64,000 nucleotides of DNA, from the NCBI RefSeq assembly GCF_005502465.1, contig NZ_SCOT01000013.1, positions 26,015 through 90,014 of the forward strand, given 5' to 3'. Origin of the DNA: Sphingopyxis sp. L1A2A (GTDB lineage: Bacteria > Pseudomonadota > Alphaproteobacteria > Sphingomonadales > Sphingomonadaceae). Shown in pieces: positions 19,501-27,120 of this stretch. Below the pieces are notes generated by a model. It made no database searches. It saw only the letters and a program-made list of their open reading frames with translations, and had not been told where the DNA came from. How positions within the stretch are numbered: the first letter of the stretch is position 1; every line of letters starts with the position of its first letter. A program made the position numbers and the translations under genes.

Positions 19501-19588
19501 CTCGCCCCGTTATCTGGAGATTTCAGGCATTGGGGTTGGCGGCAACGCGCCGCGCACAGTAAAGGTATCGGCCGGGTTCTCTTTCTGA
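16553..19588 (+). CDS. Oar-like TonB-dependent receptor with N-terminal carboxypeptidase-regulatory domain
   Basis: 1011-residue outer-membrane receptor. The GTG start lies five bases after AGGGAGGA; the nearby ATG at 16548 leads straight to a stop. A long signal peptide ends near AYAQ (about residue 44). A carboxypeptidase-regulatory-like beta-sandwich follows (about 46-125: SLRGTVKADGGV, YNIASLPVGTYRLEI), then the plug (DAIIVTGTRIRSM, IFIDGVGQKDY) and a large barrel. This architecture is common in receptors for oligosaccharides. It is divergent from bglX behind a LacI-type operator and upstream of a GH144-like lipoprotein gene. It probably imports glucan fragments across the outer membrane. 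Confidence 0.9.
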   Translation: MKFQREISINSARRSRAKAVAAALAWSSAGAALAVAVATPAYAQVSNASLRGTVKADGGVSQVTAINVNTGLTRSVAVGESGSYNIASLPVGTYRLEITTPGGVRNTDEFTLSVGQNAVLDFDFSQPDIAEGAGDAIIVTGTRIRSMEGGEVGSNITQRQIEVLPQNNRNFLAFADLAPGVQFVTGGNGQSRLQGGAQDSRSVNIFIDGVGQKDYVLKNGITGQDSTQGNPFPQLAVGEYRVISSNYKAEFDQVSSVAITAVTKSGTNEFHGEAFIDYTDQSFRDRRPNELTGTKIKTKDFQFGGALGGPIIKDMLHFFVTYEGKRQQNPVDVTPGLSLPVTYFPSEYQSVFGPTNATFNEDLYFGKLSFQPSNSDLIELSGKYRKETGEFLGSGINARSTISSQDVEEIRGTARWEHTAENWINDFKVTYEDVKWAPTPFEFGNGFLFAYAGPSPTNPQPGVVVRGDILRIGGGSNYQEKGQKGWGVQNDFTWTGLEGHTIKVGAKAKWVELNSLQLNAFNPVYTYNPAFNPGGGTFNDDVPYRVQFGASTGNGSPIINSKNFQFGIYVQDDWEVTDRLTLNLGVRWDYERTPAFLNFVHPADAVNAVSPTNYPNLVNADYDIGDFISTGSERKAFKGAWQPRIGFSYELDDEGRYVLFGGIGRSYDRNQFDFLQQEISVGSYTTRTFNFITGDPNNTCVAGPTCVAFNPIFLTEAGRQQLLAGAGPGGGRELRFIDNDLKVPYSDQASIGFRARVTPLFEAEVGYSHVESKDGFAYLLGNRRPDGTFFPPAPAAPNSPFGFAPPGFGSIIIGTNGIETSADTAYLKLVKNYALASPWSFSATYTYTEAEENRQFGETFSLDFPSIDDYPVTRSSGVRKHRLVATGSVDLPIGVTLSGKFQIASPPYLKRFIDIGGATPSRNVISNEADGNGDRWGFRQMDIAITKYIPVRFITDESRLRLRVDILNLFNDRNYVDYNNDPSSPRYLEISGIGVGGNAPRTVKVSAGFSF

Positions 19589-19599
19589 CCGGCTGAACT

Positions 19600-19647
19600 A
19601 GGCGTCCGGCCCGCACCCCCCTCCCGTGGGTCGGACGCCTGATTTTT
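19600..19647 (+). terminator. intrinsic terminator or attenuator between receptor and GH144-like genes
   Basis: An inverted repeat with arms AGGCGTCCGGCCC (from 19600) and GGGTCGGACGCCT (to 19640) is followed by GATTTTT. It starts 12 nt after the receptor stop and ends just before the ribosome-binding site of the GH144-like gene. No other promoter is obvious in the 69-bp gap, so partial read-through would give far more receptor than enzyme. Confidence 0.7.
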
Positions 19648-19657
19648 GGAGTATCGA

Positions 19658-21151
19658 ATGTCGTTCCGGATCGGGGCGCTGGCCCTGCCGTTGGTGGCGC
19701 TGACCGCCGCTTGCACCGCCACCCCTGTGCCCACCACGGTTGCGGCGTCGCCGCCCGCGCTGGCGCCGATCAGCGAAGCGGCGTTTTCGGAAGAATTGAC
19801 CGAGCGGACCTTCCGCTATTTCTGGGACACCACCGACACCCGGCGCTGCCTGGCGCCCGATCGTTGGCCCAGCAATCCCTTTTCGTCGATCGCGGCCACG
19901 GGCTTTGCGCTGACTGCTTATGGCATCGGCGCGGAGCGCGGCTATGTGACGCGCGCCGAGGCGGCGCTGCGCACCCGCGACTGTTTGCGCTTTTACTGGA
20001 CCGCGCCGCAAGGGCCGGATGCTGCTGGGAACACCGGCTACAAGGGCTTTTTCTATCATTTCCTGCAGAATGACGACGGTACGCGGTACAAGACCAACGA
20101 GCTGTCGACCGTCGATACCAGCCTGTTTCTGGGCGGCGCGCTGTTTGCGCAAAGCTATTACGACCGCAATGACCCGGTCGAGGCCGAGATTCGCGATCTG
20201 GCCGAGAAAATCTACACCCGCGTCGACTGGACCTTTGTCCAGCGGAACCGCACCGGAACCGAGGCGCGCAACCTGGCGGGTTCGCACGGGATCACAATGG
20301 GGTGGAAGCCCGAGAAGGGGTTCGAGACGCACGACTGGGTCGGGTATAACGAGGGCATGCTGGTCTATGTGCTGGCGCTCGGATCGCCGACGCATCCCGT
20401 CGGCAAGGACGCGTGGGACAAAGGCTGGGCCGCCCGCCTCGAAAAGGACTGGGGCACCTATTACGGGCAGCAGCATCTGCAGTTCGAGCCGTTGTTCGGG
20501 CACCAATACAGCCATGTGTGGATCGACTTCCGCGGTATTCGCGATGCCTTCATGCGCGGCAAGGGTATCGATTATTTCGAGAACAGCCGCCGCGCGACGC
20601 TGGCGCAGCGCGCCTACGGCGCCGACAATCCGAACAAATGGGCTGGCTATAGTGCCGACATCTGGGGCTGGACCGCGTCGGACGGGCCGGGATATGCGCA
20701 GGGCAAATATAGCGTGAACGGCGCCGCGCGCGACTTCAACGGCTATATGGCGCGGGGCGCCAGCGCGATCCGCGTCGTCGATGACGGGACGATTGTTCCG
20801 ACCGCGGCGGGCGGCTCGATCCCCTTCGCGCCCGAGGTGACGATTCCGGCGCTGATGGCGATGCGGAGCCAATATGGGGCCAAACTCTATACACGTTACG
20901 GTTTCAAGGATGCGTTCAACCCCAGCTTTACCTTTACCGATGCAGCGTCGCGCAGCGGCACGGTCGATCCGGTTCATGGCTGGGTCGCGGGCGATCATCT
21001 GGGCATCGACCAGGGACCGATCCTGGCGATGATGGAAAATCACCGCAGCGGTTTCGTGTGGAAGGTTATGCGCAAGAACCCGCACATCGTCCGCGGTCTG
21101 AAACGCATCGGCTTTACCGGCGGCTGGCTCAAAACGGCAGCCGCCGAATAA
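19658..21151 (+). CDS. GH144-like (PF10091) endo-glucanase lipoprotein, probable beta-1,2-glucanase
   Basis: 497-residue lipoprotein with lipobox LTAAC (Cys19). An upstream TTG in frame is rejected, because GGAG sits directly before the ATG at 19658. The mature protein is an (alpha/alpha)6-barrel of the PF10091 type. It shows TFRYFWDTTD, the acidic loop NELSTVDTSL (Glu149, Asp153), WVGYNEGMLVYVLALGSPTH (Glu232) and FGHQYSHVWIDFRG. Characterised members of this group are endo-beta-1,2-glucanases (GH144), and a related domain occurs in cyclic beta-1,2-glucan synthase. It would cut long glucan at the outer membrane to feed the receptor, the GH3/GH1 glucosidases and the ABC importer. Confidence 0.83.
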   Translation: MSFRIGALALPLVALTAACTATPVPTTVAASPPALAPISEAAFSEELTERTFRYFWDTTDTRRCLAPDRWPSNPFSSIAATGFALTAYGIGAERGYVTRAEAALRTRDCLRFYWTAPQGPDAAGNTGYKGFFYHFLQNDDGTRYKTNELSTVDTSLFLGGALFAQSYYDRNDPVEAEIRDLAEKIYTRVDWTFVQRNRTGTEARNLAGSHGITMGWKPEKGFETHDWVGYNEGMLVYVLALGSPTHPVGKDAWDKGWAARLEKDWGTYYGQQHLQFEPLFGHQYSHVWIDFRGIRDAFMRGKGIDYFENSRRATLAQRAYGADNPNKWAGYSADIWGWTASDGPGYAQGKYSVNGAARDFNGYMARGASAIRVVDDGTIVPTAAGGSIPFAPEVTIPALMAMRSQYGAKLYTRYGFKDAFNPSFTFTDAASRSGTVDPVHGWVAGDHLGIDQGPILAMMENHRSGFVWKVMRKNPHIVRGLKRIGFTGGWLKTAAAE

Positions 21152-22015
21152 TCAGCAACCCTTGCCGACGCACAGGTCGGTCAGCACCGGATAATGGTCC
21201 GACGGTAGTTTGCCGCCGGTCTGCTGGGTCAGCGTCGCGTGGCGCAGCACCGCGACGTCGTCACTCACGAAAATATGGTCGATCGGGCTGGGCGCGACCT
21301 GGTCGATCTTGAACGCGGTAAAGGTGCCGAGCGGCCCGAAATGCGGCGTGCGGCTGATCGTCAGGGTGTCGCGCAGCGCTCCTGCGCCGGGTTCGACGAT
21401 CGCCGCAAAAGCGGGACTGTCGGTCGGGCTGTTGAAATCGCCCATCAGCACCAATGTCTCGCCGGGCCGACGCTGGCCTGCAATCCAGCGGCGGATTTGT
21501 CGAGCGCCCTCCAGCCGTGCGGTGGTGCCGACATGGTCCATATGCGTGTTCACGACGAGCAGGTGGCGCTTCGCGGTCTTGTCCCTGAGCCGCGCCCAGC
21601 TTGCGACGCGCGGGTAAGCGGCATCCCAGCCTTTGCCGGGAACCTCGGGCGTCGGCGACAGCCAAAAGGTGCCCGACGCGATCAGCGCGAAACGGTCGCG
21701 GCGGAACCCGAGCGGCGAAAACTCGCCCTTGTCCCGGCCGTCATCGCGCGCCACGCCGACGAATTGATAGCCGGGCAGGTCGGCCTCGACCGCCTGTTTC
21801 TGGTGCAGCAACACCTCCTGCATCCCGACCAGATCGGGAGCAAAATAAGCGACCAGGCCGGTCAGCGCGGTGCGCCGGTGCGGCCAGGCATTGTCGCCGT
21901 CCGACGCGATGTCGAGCCGGATATTGTATGTCATCGCGCTGTAGCGGTCGGCGCGTTCCTTCGCCGCCGCGGGCAGCGCGAACAGTGCCACCAGCAGGAT
22001 CAACAGCAACCTCAT
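21152..22015 (-). CDS. secreted endonuclease/exonuclease/phosphatase (EEP) family hydrolase
   Basis: 287 residues with a signal peptide (MRLLLILLVALFALPAAAKE). The EEP active-site set is visible: MTYNIRLD, GMQEVL with the metal-binding Glu, VVNTHMDH, VLMGDFNSP, SPIDHIFVS and PSDHYPV. Secreted EEP proteins are often phosphodiesterases or phosphatases of unknown substrate rather than nucleases. It is the last gene of the ABC-transporter operon, overlapping the GH1 gene by four bases, and it abuts the convergent GH144-like gene with no gap. Removal of phosphoglycerol-type substituents from a glucan is a possible role, inferred only from this setting. Confidence 0.85.
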   Translation of the reverse strand: MRLLLILLVALFALPAAAKERADRYSAMTYNIRLDIASDGDNAWPHRRTALTGLVAYFAPDLVGMQEVLLHQKQAVEADLPGYQFVGVARDDGRDKGEFSPLGFRRDRFALIASGTFWLSPTPEVPGKGWDAAYPRVASWARLRDKTAKRHLLVVNTHMDHVGTTARLEGARQIRRWIAGQRRPGETLVLMGDFNSPTDSPAFAAIVEPGAGALRDTLTISRTPHFGPLGTFTAFKIDQVAPSPIDHIFVSDDVAVLRHATLTQQTGGKLPSDHYPVLTDLCVGKGC

Positions 22016-23358
22016 CCCAGGTTGCCGCCGTTCGCCGCGATCACGCTGCTATAGAATCGCGCGCTGCGCTTGGGCGTGCGAACCTGCGTTTGATAATCGA
22101 CATGGACGATGCCGAAACGCTTAGAAAAGCCCAACGACCATTCGAGATTGTCGAGCAGCGACCACGCCATATAGCCGCGCACATCGACGCCCTGTTTGAT
22201 CGCATCGCCGATCGCCGCGATGTGGGTGCGCAGGTAATCGCAGCGCAGCGGGTCGTCGATTCCATCGGGACCGGCGGTCGGCGGATCGTAAAAAGCGGCG
22301 CCGTTCTCGGTGATATAGACGGGGATGTTGCCATAGGTGTCGCGGAACCAGACAAGCATGTCGGTCAGCGCGGGGGGATAAACCTCCCACTCGGTCGTGG
22401 TGTGGGTCGCGACTTGTTTGACCGGCGAGGCGCCGACCGGCCACTGGTTGGGATCGGCCTTCACCACGTTGCGGGTATAATAGTTGATCCCGATGAAATC
22501 GACCGGCTGGCAGATGTCTTTCAGATCCTCGGCAGACCAGTCCTGCCAGGCTTCGCCAAACACCTCGGCGAGTTCTTCCGGGTATGCCCCCTTCAGCGCC
22601 GGGTCGAGATATTGGCGGTTCATATAGGCGTGCGCGCGCGCGGTCGCGGCGATGTCCTCGGCGCTGTCGCTCGCCGGATATTTGGGCTCGATATTGACAA
22701 CCAGCCCGATTTCGTGCGCGCCGTCGCTGCGATAGGCCTGCACCGCGCGACCGTGCGCGCGCATCAGATTGTGGCTGGCGATCGGCGTCTCGAACAGATT
22801 GCGATGGCCGGGGGCGAGCGCGCCGTGGAGATAGCCGCCGTCGGTGATCACCCATGGTTCGTTCAGCGTCACCCATTTCTTCACGCGGCCGTCGAGGCGG
22901 CGGTACATCACCGAGCCGTACTCGGCGAACCAGTCGGCGCTGTCGCGGTTGAGCCAGCCGCCCTTGTCGTCGAGCGCGGCGGGCAAATCCCAATGGTGGA
23001 GGGTCAGCAGCGGTTCGATGTCATTCTTCAGCAATTCATCGACGAGCCGCTCATAAAAATCGAGCCCGGGTTCGTTCACCCGCCCGATCCCTTCGGGCAG
23101 CACACGCCCCCAGTTGACGCTGAAACGATAGGCCTTGAGCCCCAGTTCTTTCATCAGCGCGACGTCGGCGGGCATACGGTTATAATGATCGCAGGCGATA
23201 TCGCCGGTGTCGCCCTTGACCGCCATCAGGCGCGGATCGTGACTGAACCGCTGCCAGATGCTGGCGCCCGCACCGTCGGCGAGCGGCGATCCCTCGATCT
23301 GATAGGCGGCGGTTGCCGCGCCCCACAGGAAATTGGCGGGGAAAACAGTTTGGGTCAT
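22012..23358 (-). CDS. cytoplasmic GH1 beta-glucosidase
   Basis: 448-residue GH1 enzyme of normal length without a signal peptide. The N-terminal signature FPANFLWGAATAAYQIEG, the acid/base motif TLNEPW (Glu167) and the nucleophile motif YITENG (Glu351) are intact. It should hydrolyse beta-linked di- or oligoglucosides after uptake, complementing the exported GH3 enzyme. Four-base ATGA overlaps join it to the esterase upstream and the EEP gene downstream, so it belongs to the ABC-importer operon under the same LacI control. Confidence 0.93.
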   Translation of the reverse strand: MTQTVFPANFLWGAATAAYQIEGSPLADGAGASIWQRFSHDPRLMAVKGDTGDIACDHYNRMPADVALMKELGLKAYRFSVNWGRVLPEGIGRVNEPGLDFYERLVDELLKNDIEPLLTLHHWDLPAALDDKGGWLNRDSADWFAEYGSVMYRRLDGRVKKWVTLNEPWVITDGGYLHGALAPGHRNLFETPIASHNLMRAHGRAVQAYRSDGAHEIGLVVNIEPKYPASDSAEDIAATARAHAYMNRQYLDPALKGAYPEELAEVFGEAWQDWSAEDLKDICQPVDFIGINYYTRNVVKADPNQWPVGASPVKQVATHTTTEWEVYPPALTDMLVWFRDTYGNIPVYITENGAAFYDPPTAGPDGIDDPLRCDYLRTHIAAIGDAIKQGVDVRGYMAWSLLDNLEWSLGFSKRFGIVHVDYQTQVRTPKRSARFYSSVIAANGGNLG

Positions 23359-24107
23359 TTCTTGTCCTTGGTGGGCATTGGGGTGGGGAGGCGGTGTTCG
23401 AGCAGCCAGGCGTAGAGCGCCGGGTCGTCATAGGCGGGGTCCCAGCTGTTGTGGCCCAGATCGGGATAGATGGTCAGACGGACCTTGCGGCCGCCGCAGC
23501 CGCGGATCGCGCGCGCCATGGTAAAGCTGCCTTCGGGAATGACGACATCGTCGCGGTCGCCGTGAAAGGCCCAGACGGGCAGGTCCATCAACCGGCACGC
23601 GCCGCCGGGATCGCCGCGCCCGGCAACCGGCGCGACCGCGGCAAAGCGCCGCGGCTGGGCAATCGCCCAGCGCCAGCTCGCATGGCCGCCGCGGCTAAGC
23701 CCGGTCAGATAGACGCGCGCCGGATCGACGCGATAGGTTTTGGCGATATGGTCGACCAGCCTGTCGAGCCTGTCGATCTCCCAATCCTGATCGGCGCCGA
23801 GCAGCGGCGAGACGGTGAGGAACGGAAAGGCGGGATCGCGGTCGGCAACCTTGGGCGGCCCGTGGACCTTGACCTTGGCGACATCGTCGCCGCGTTCGCC
23901 TGAGCCGTGCAGGAAAATGAGCAGCGGCCAGGCCTTGTCCTTGTCGGCCAGATAACCCTTCGGCAGGAACAGCTGAAAGGGATAGCTGCCGGGCTCGATC
24001 GCCGACTGGGGCGTTTGCCCCTCGACCATGGGGGGCATTTTCGTCCTTGCAGTTGCGGGGGCGGCGGCAAGGGCAAGGCCCAGCAGCGCCGCGGTCCAGT
24101 ATGTCAT
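23355..24107 (-). CDS. secreted alpha/beta-hydrolase esterase (CE1/phospholipase-carboxylesterase-like)
   Basis: 250 residues with signal peptide MTYWTAALLGLALAAAPATA. The start is the ATG with AAGGA six bases upstream. An ATG nine codons earlier overlaps the permease stop but has no usable spacing. The hydrolase features are IFLHGSGERGDD for the oxyanion hole, GLSRGGH with Ser138, FHGDRDD with Asp186 or Asp187, and LGHN with His219. Family members remove acyl or feruloyl groups from sugars. In this operon it could strip ester decorations such as succinyl groups from a glucan before the glucosidases act; this is inference from context. Confidence 0.82.
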   Translation of the reverse strand: MTYWTAALLGLALAAAPATARTKMPPMVEGQTPQSAIEPGSYPFQLFLPKGYLADKDKAWPLLIFLHGSGERGDDVAKVKVHGPPKVADRDPAFPFLTVSPLLGADQDWEIDRLDRLVDHIAKTYRVDPARVYLTGLSRGGHASWRWAIAQPRRFAAVAPVAGRGDPGGACRLMDLPVWAFHGDRDDVVIPEGSFTMARAIRGCGGRKVRLTIYPDLGHNSWDPAYDDPALYAWLLEHRLPTPMPTKDKK

Positions 24108-24130
24108 TCGCTTGTCCTTGGTTGAAAAGA

Positions 24131-24946
24131 TCATCCCTTGACGCTCCCCGTCAAAAGACCGCTCAGATAGAAGCGCTGGAGCGCGAGGAAGAGGATCAGC
24201 ACCGGCAGCGTCGTCACGACCGCGCCCGCCATCATCAGCTCATTATCCTGGACATGTTCGCGGCTCATCGCGGCGAGAGCGACCGGCAGGGTGTAGAGAT
24301 TCTGGTCGGCGAGGACGATCAGCGGCCACATGAAATCGTTCCAGCTGCCGAGGAACACGAACAGCGCCAGCGTGACGATGATCGGGGTCAGGATCGGCAG
24401 CACGATGCGGCGCAAAATCTGGCCCTCGCTGGCGCCGTCGATGCGCGCCGCCTCGAGCATTTCGTCGGGGATCGACAGGCAATATTGGCGGACGAGGAAA
24501 ATGCCGAAGATGCCCGCGAGCCATGGCACGAGCGCACCGGCATAGCTGTTGACCAGCCCCATCGCCTTGAGTTCGAGGAACAGCGGCAGCATCCCGATCT
24601 GTCCCGGCACGACGAGCGCCGCGACGAGCAGGCGAAAGGTCGCGTCGCGGCCCCTGAAGCGCAATTTGGCAAAGGCGTAGCCCGCGGGGATGGTAAAGAT
24701 CAGCGCGAGGATCGTCGCGAGCGTCGACACGAGCAGGCTGTTGGCGAGGAAGCGTCCGATGCCAAAGCTGCCGAACAAGGTGTGATAATTTGCCATGGTC
24801 GGATCGGCGGGCAGCAGCGGCGGCGGAAATTGCGCCGCCTCGCCCGGCGCCATGAAGCTGACCGACACCATCCACAACAGCGGCGCGGTGGTGAGCAGCG
24901 CAACGAATGCTGCAAGCAGGGTGACCGACCAGCGCCGCAGGCTCAT
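24131..24946 (-). CDS. sugar ABC transporter permease (MalG/UgpE-type)
   Basis: 271-residue inner-membrane permease of the CUT1 family with about six membrane segments. The EAA loop that docks on the ATPase reads EAARIDGASEGQILRRIVLP. The start at 24946 overlaps the end of the partner permease gene (ATGA); a 35-residue upstream extension is arginine-rich and not membrane-like. With the second permease, the binding protein and the ATPase in the same operon it forms a complete importer for oligosaccharides. Confidence 0.92.
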   Translation of the reverse strand: MSLRRWSVTLLAAFVALLTTAPLLWMVSVSFMAPGEAAQFPPPLLPADPTMANYHTLFGSFGIGRFLANSLLVSTLATILALIFTIPAGYAFAKLRFRGRDATFRLLVAALVVPGQIGMLPLFLELKAMGLVNSYAGALVPWLAGIFGIFLVRQYCLSIPDEMLEAARIDGASEGQILRRIVLPILTPIIVTLALFVFLGSWNDFMWPLIVLADQNLYTLPVALAAMSREHVQDNELMMAGAVVTTLPVLILFLALQRFYLSGLLTGSVKG

Positions 24947-25839
24947 ATCGCGCCGCTCCGCTTGGCAAGCTGCAGCTGCACGAGTGTCAGCGCCAGGATG
25001 CACAGGAAGAGGAGGAAGGCGACCGCCGCGCCCGACCCCAGGTTCCACCATTTGAAGCCCTCTTCATACATGAAGTAGAGGACGGTGACGGTGGATTGGG
25101 CGGGGCCGCCCTGCGTCATCACATAGGGTTCGGCGAACAGCTGGAACATGCCCGCAACGGTCAGCACCGACACCAGCAGCACGGTCGGCGCGATCGCGGG
25201 CAGGGTGACGTGGCGCAGCCGCGTCCACCAACCCGCGCCGTCGATCCGCGCCGCCTCGTCGAGTTCGCGCGGGACGGTCTGCAGCGCCGCGAGAAAGATG
25301 ATCATATTATAGCCAAAGGTCTTCCACCCGACAAAGATCAGGATCGCGGGCAGCGAGGCGTTGGGGCTGCCCAGCCAGTCGATCGGCGCGATCCCGACCA
25401 GCGACAGCAGATAATTGACCAAGCCATAGCGGGTGTGGAGCAGGTAGCGCCACACGACGGCGGTCGCGACCAGCGTCGTCACATAGGGCGCGAACAGCGC
25501 GACGCGCCACGCCGGGCGCCACGCCAGCCAGCGCGAATTGACCAGCATCGCCGCGAACAGCGACAGCGCGACGATGAACGGCACCCCCAGCGCCACGAAC
25601 AGCAAGGTGTTCGTCATCGCTTTCCAGAACAGTGGGTTTTCGATCAGCCGCGCATAGTTCTGAAACCCGACGAAGCGCAGATTATCGAGGTTGGCGAGCG
25701 CGTAGATGTCGAAATCGGTGAAGCTGAGGAACAGCGACGCGATCGCCGGGAAGACGAAAAACAATGTGATCGCAGCGAGCGCCGGCGACGACATCGCCCA
25801 GCCGGCACGAGCCTCGCTGACGCGGCGCGCGGCGCTCAT
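24943..25839 (-). CDS. sugar ABC transporter permease (MalF/UgpA-type)
   Basis: 298-residue partner permease of the same CUT1 importer. It has six hydrophobic segments, an SFTDFDIYALANLDNLRFVG periplasmic entry typical of MalF-like subunits, and the EAA loop DEAARIDGAGWWTRLRHVTL. It overlaps the binding-protein gene upstream and the second permease gene downstream by four bases each. The substrate cannot be read from the permease; the GH1 and esterase genes in the operon point to a beta-glucoside or gluco-oligosaccharide. Confidence 0.92.
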   Translation of the reverse strand: MSAARRVSEARAGWAMSSPALAAITLFFVFPAIASLFLSFTDFDIYALANLDNLRFVGFQNYARLIENPLFWKAMTNTLLFVALGVPFIVALSLFAAMLVNSRWLAWRPAWRVALFAPYVTTLVATAVVWRYLLHTRYGLVNYLLSLVGIAPIDWLGSPNASLPAILIFVGWKTFGYNMIIFLAALQTVPRELDEAARIDGAGWWTRLRHVTLPAIAPTVLLVSVLTVAGMFQLFAEPYVMTQGGPAQSTVTVLYFMYEEGFKWWNLGSGAAVAFLLFLCILALTLVQLQLAKRSGAI

Positions 25840-27104
25840 AGTGCTAAGCCCTTGTCCAGCATCCAGCGCCGCTTTTCGAGCAGACGGTCGGCGCGGCGGT
25901 CGATCTCGGCTGCGGCTTCATCGACGCTGTACTGGCCGCGCACCATGCGTTCGGCGACGACCTGCATTTCGGTGACGATGCGTTCCCATTCGGGCACCTT
26001 GGGCAGCGCGGTGGCGCGCTCGAGCTGGGTGGCGAAGGGGGCGACCACCGGGTCGCTGCTCAGCCCGGCGCCCCGCCACACCGCGCGCCGCGCCGGAAGA
26101 TCGCCGGTCAGCTGGTGAAATTTAAACTGTGCCGATGGCGCGAGCAGGCGTGTCACGACGTCCCACGCCGCATCGGGATCTTCGGTGCCTGTGAACACGA
26201 CCAGGCTCGATCCGCCGGGCGCTGCCGATCCGATCCCCGCGGGGCCGGGATTGGGAGCGGTGCCCCATTGCGCTTGCATCGCGGCGGGCAGGCGCGTCTT
26301 CATGTCGCCGATCGTCCACGGCCCGGACAGAAAAATGCTGAAAAATCCGCGCGCGAACTCGTTCCAGATGTTCGAAATCTGCGTCGCCGAAGCGACCGGC
26401 GCCAGTCTCTCGTCGAACAGCGATTTATAAAAGGCGAGCGCCGCCTTGAATTCGGGATCGGAAAAGGCGCCGCGCCCACCCTCGTCGCGCAGCAGCCGTG
26501 CCCCCGCCGAAAGCGCGATGGTCAGCAGCTGCTCGAATTCGTTGACCGGCAGCAGCACGGCATAATTGCCGTCGCCCGCCAGCGCCTTGACCTTGTGCAG
26601 CGCTGCTTTCCATCCCGCCCAGTCGAGCGGCGGCGCAGCGTAACCGGCGCGCGCGAACAAGTCCTTGCGGTAAAATTGCAGCCGGGTGTCGACATACCAG
26701 GGGACCGCCCAAATCCGGCCCGCGATGCGGTTGGTATCGACGACGGCGGCGAACTGGTCGTCGAGCAGGCCGCGCGCCGACGCGGGGACGGGGGCGATGG
26801 CGCCGATCGCGGCCATTTCGGCGATCCAGCTATTCCCGACCTGGCCGATCGCGGGCAGCGAATTGCCGGCGAACCCGGTGAGCAATTTTTCGTGCGCCGC
26901 GGTCCACGGTAACGGCTGTACCTTCACCTTGGGCGCGTCGCCAGGACGCCCCAGGCTGGCCAGCAACGCGGGCAGGCTCGCCGCCTCATTGCCCATTGCC
27001 CAGATCGTCAACCCGTCGTCGCTGCGCGCGCCGCAGCCGCCGAGCATCGGCAGCAGAGGCAGCGCCGCGAGCGCACCCGTCATCTGGCGCCGCGTCACCT
27101 GCAT
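25836..27104 (-). CDS. sugar ABC transporter substrate-binding lipoprotein
   Basis: 422-residue extracellular solute-binding protein of family 1. The chosen start gives a twin-arginine-containing lipoprotein signal (TRRQMTGALAALPLLPMLGGC, lipobox Cys24). The body shows LTIWAMGNEA, WAVPWYVDTRLQFYRKDLF and FFSIFLSGPWTIGDM, typical of maltose/oligosaccharide binders. An in-frame upstream extension is rejected as a basic, non-signal sequence. It lies 16 bases after lacI and overlaps the first permease gene. It would capture the oligosaccharide released by the surface glucanase. Confidence 0.9.
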   Translation of the reverse strand: MQVTRRQMTGALAALPLLPMLGGCGARSDDGLTIWAMGNEAASLPALLASLGRPGDAPKVKVQPLPWTAAHEKLLTGFAGNSLPAIGQVGNSWIAEMAAIGAIAPVPASARGLLDDQFAAVVDTNRIAGRIWAVPWYVDTRLQFYRKDLFARAGYAAPPLDWAGWKAALHKVKALAGDGNYAVLLPVNEFEQLLTIALSAGARLLRDEGGRGAFSDPEFKAALAFYKSLFDERLAPVASATQISNIWNEFARGFFSIFLSGPWTIGDMKTRLPAAMQAQWGTAPNPGPAGIGSAAPGGSSLVVFTGTEDPDAAWDVVTRLLAPSAQFKFHQLTGDLPARRAVWRGAGLSSDPVVAPFATQLERATALPKVPEWERIVTEMQVVAERMVRGQYSVDEAAAEIDRRADRLLEKRRWMLDKGLAL

Positions 27105-27120
27105 CGGGCGCCGCCATCGG

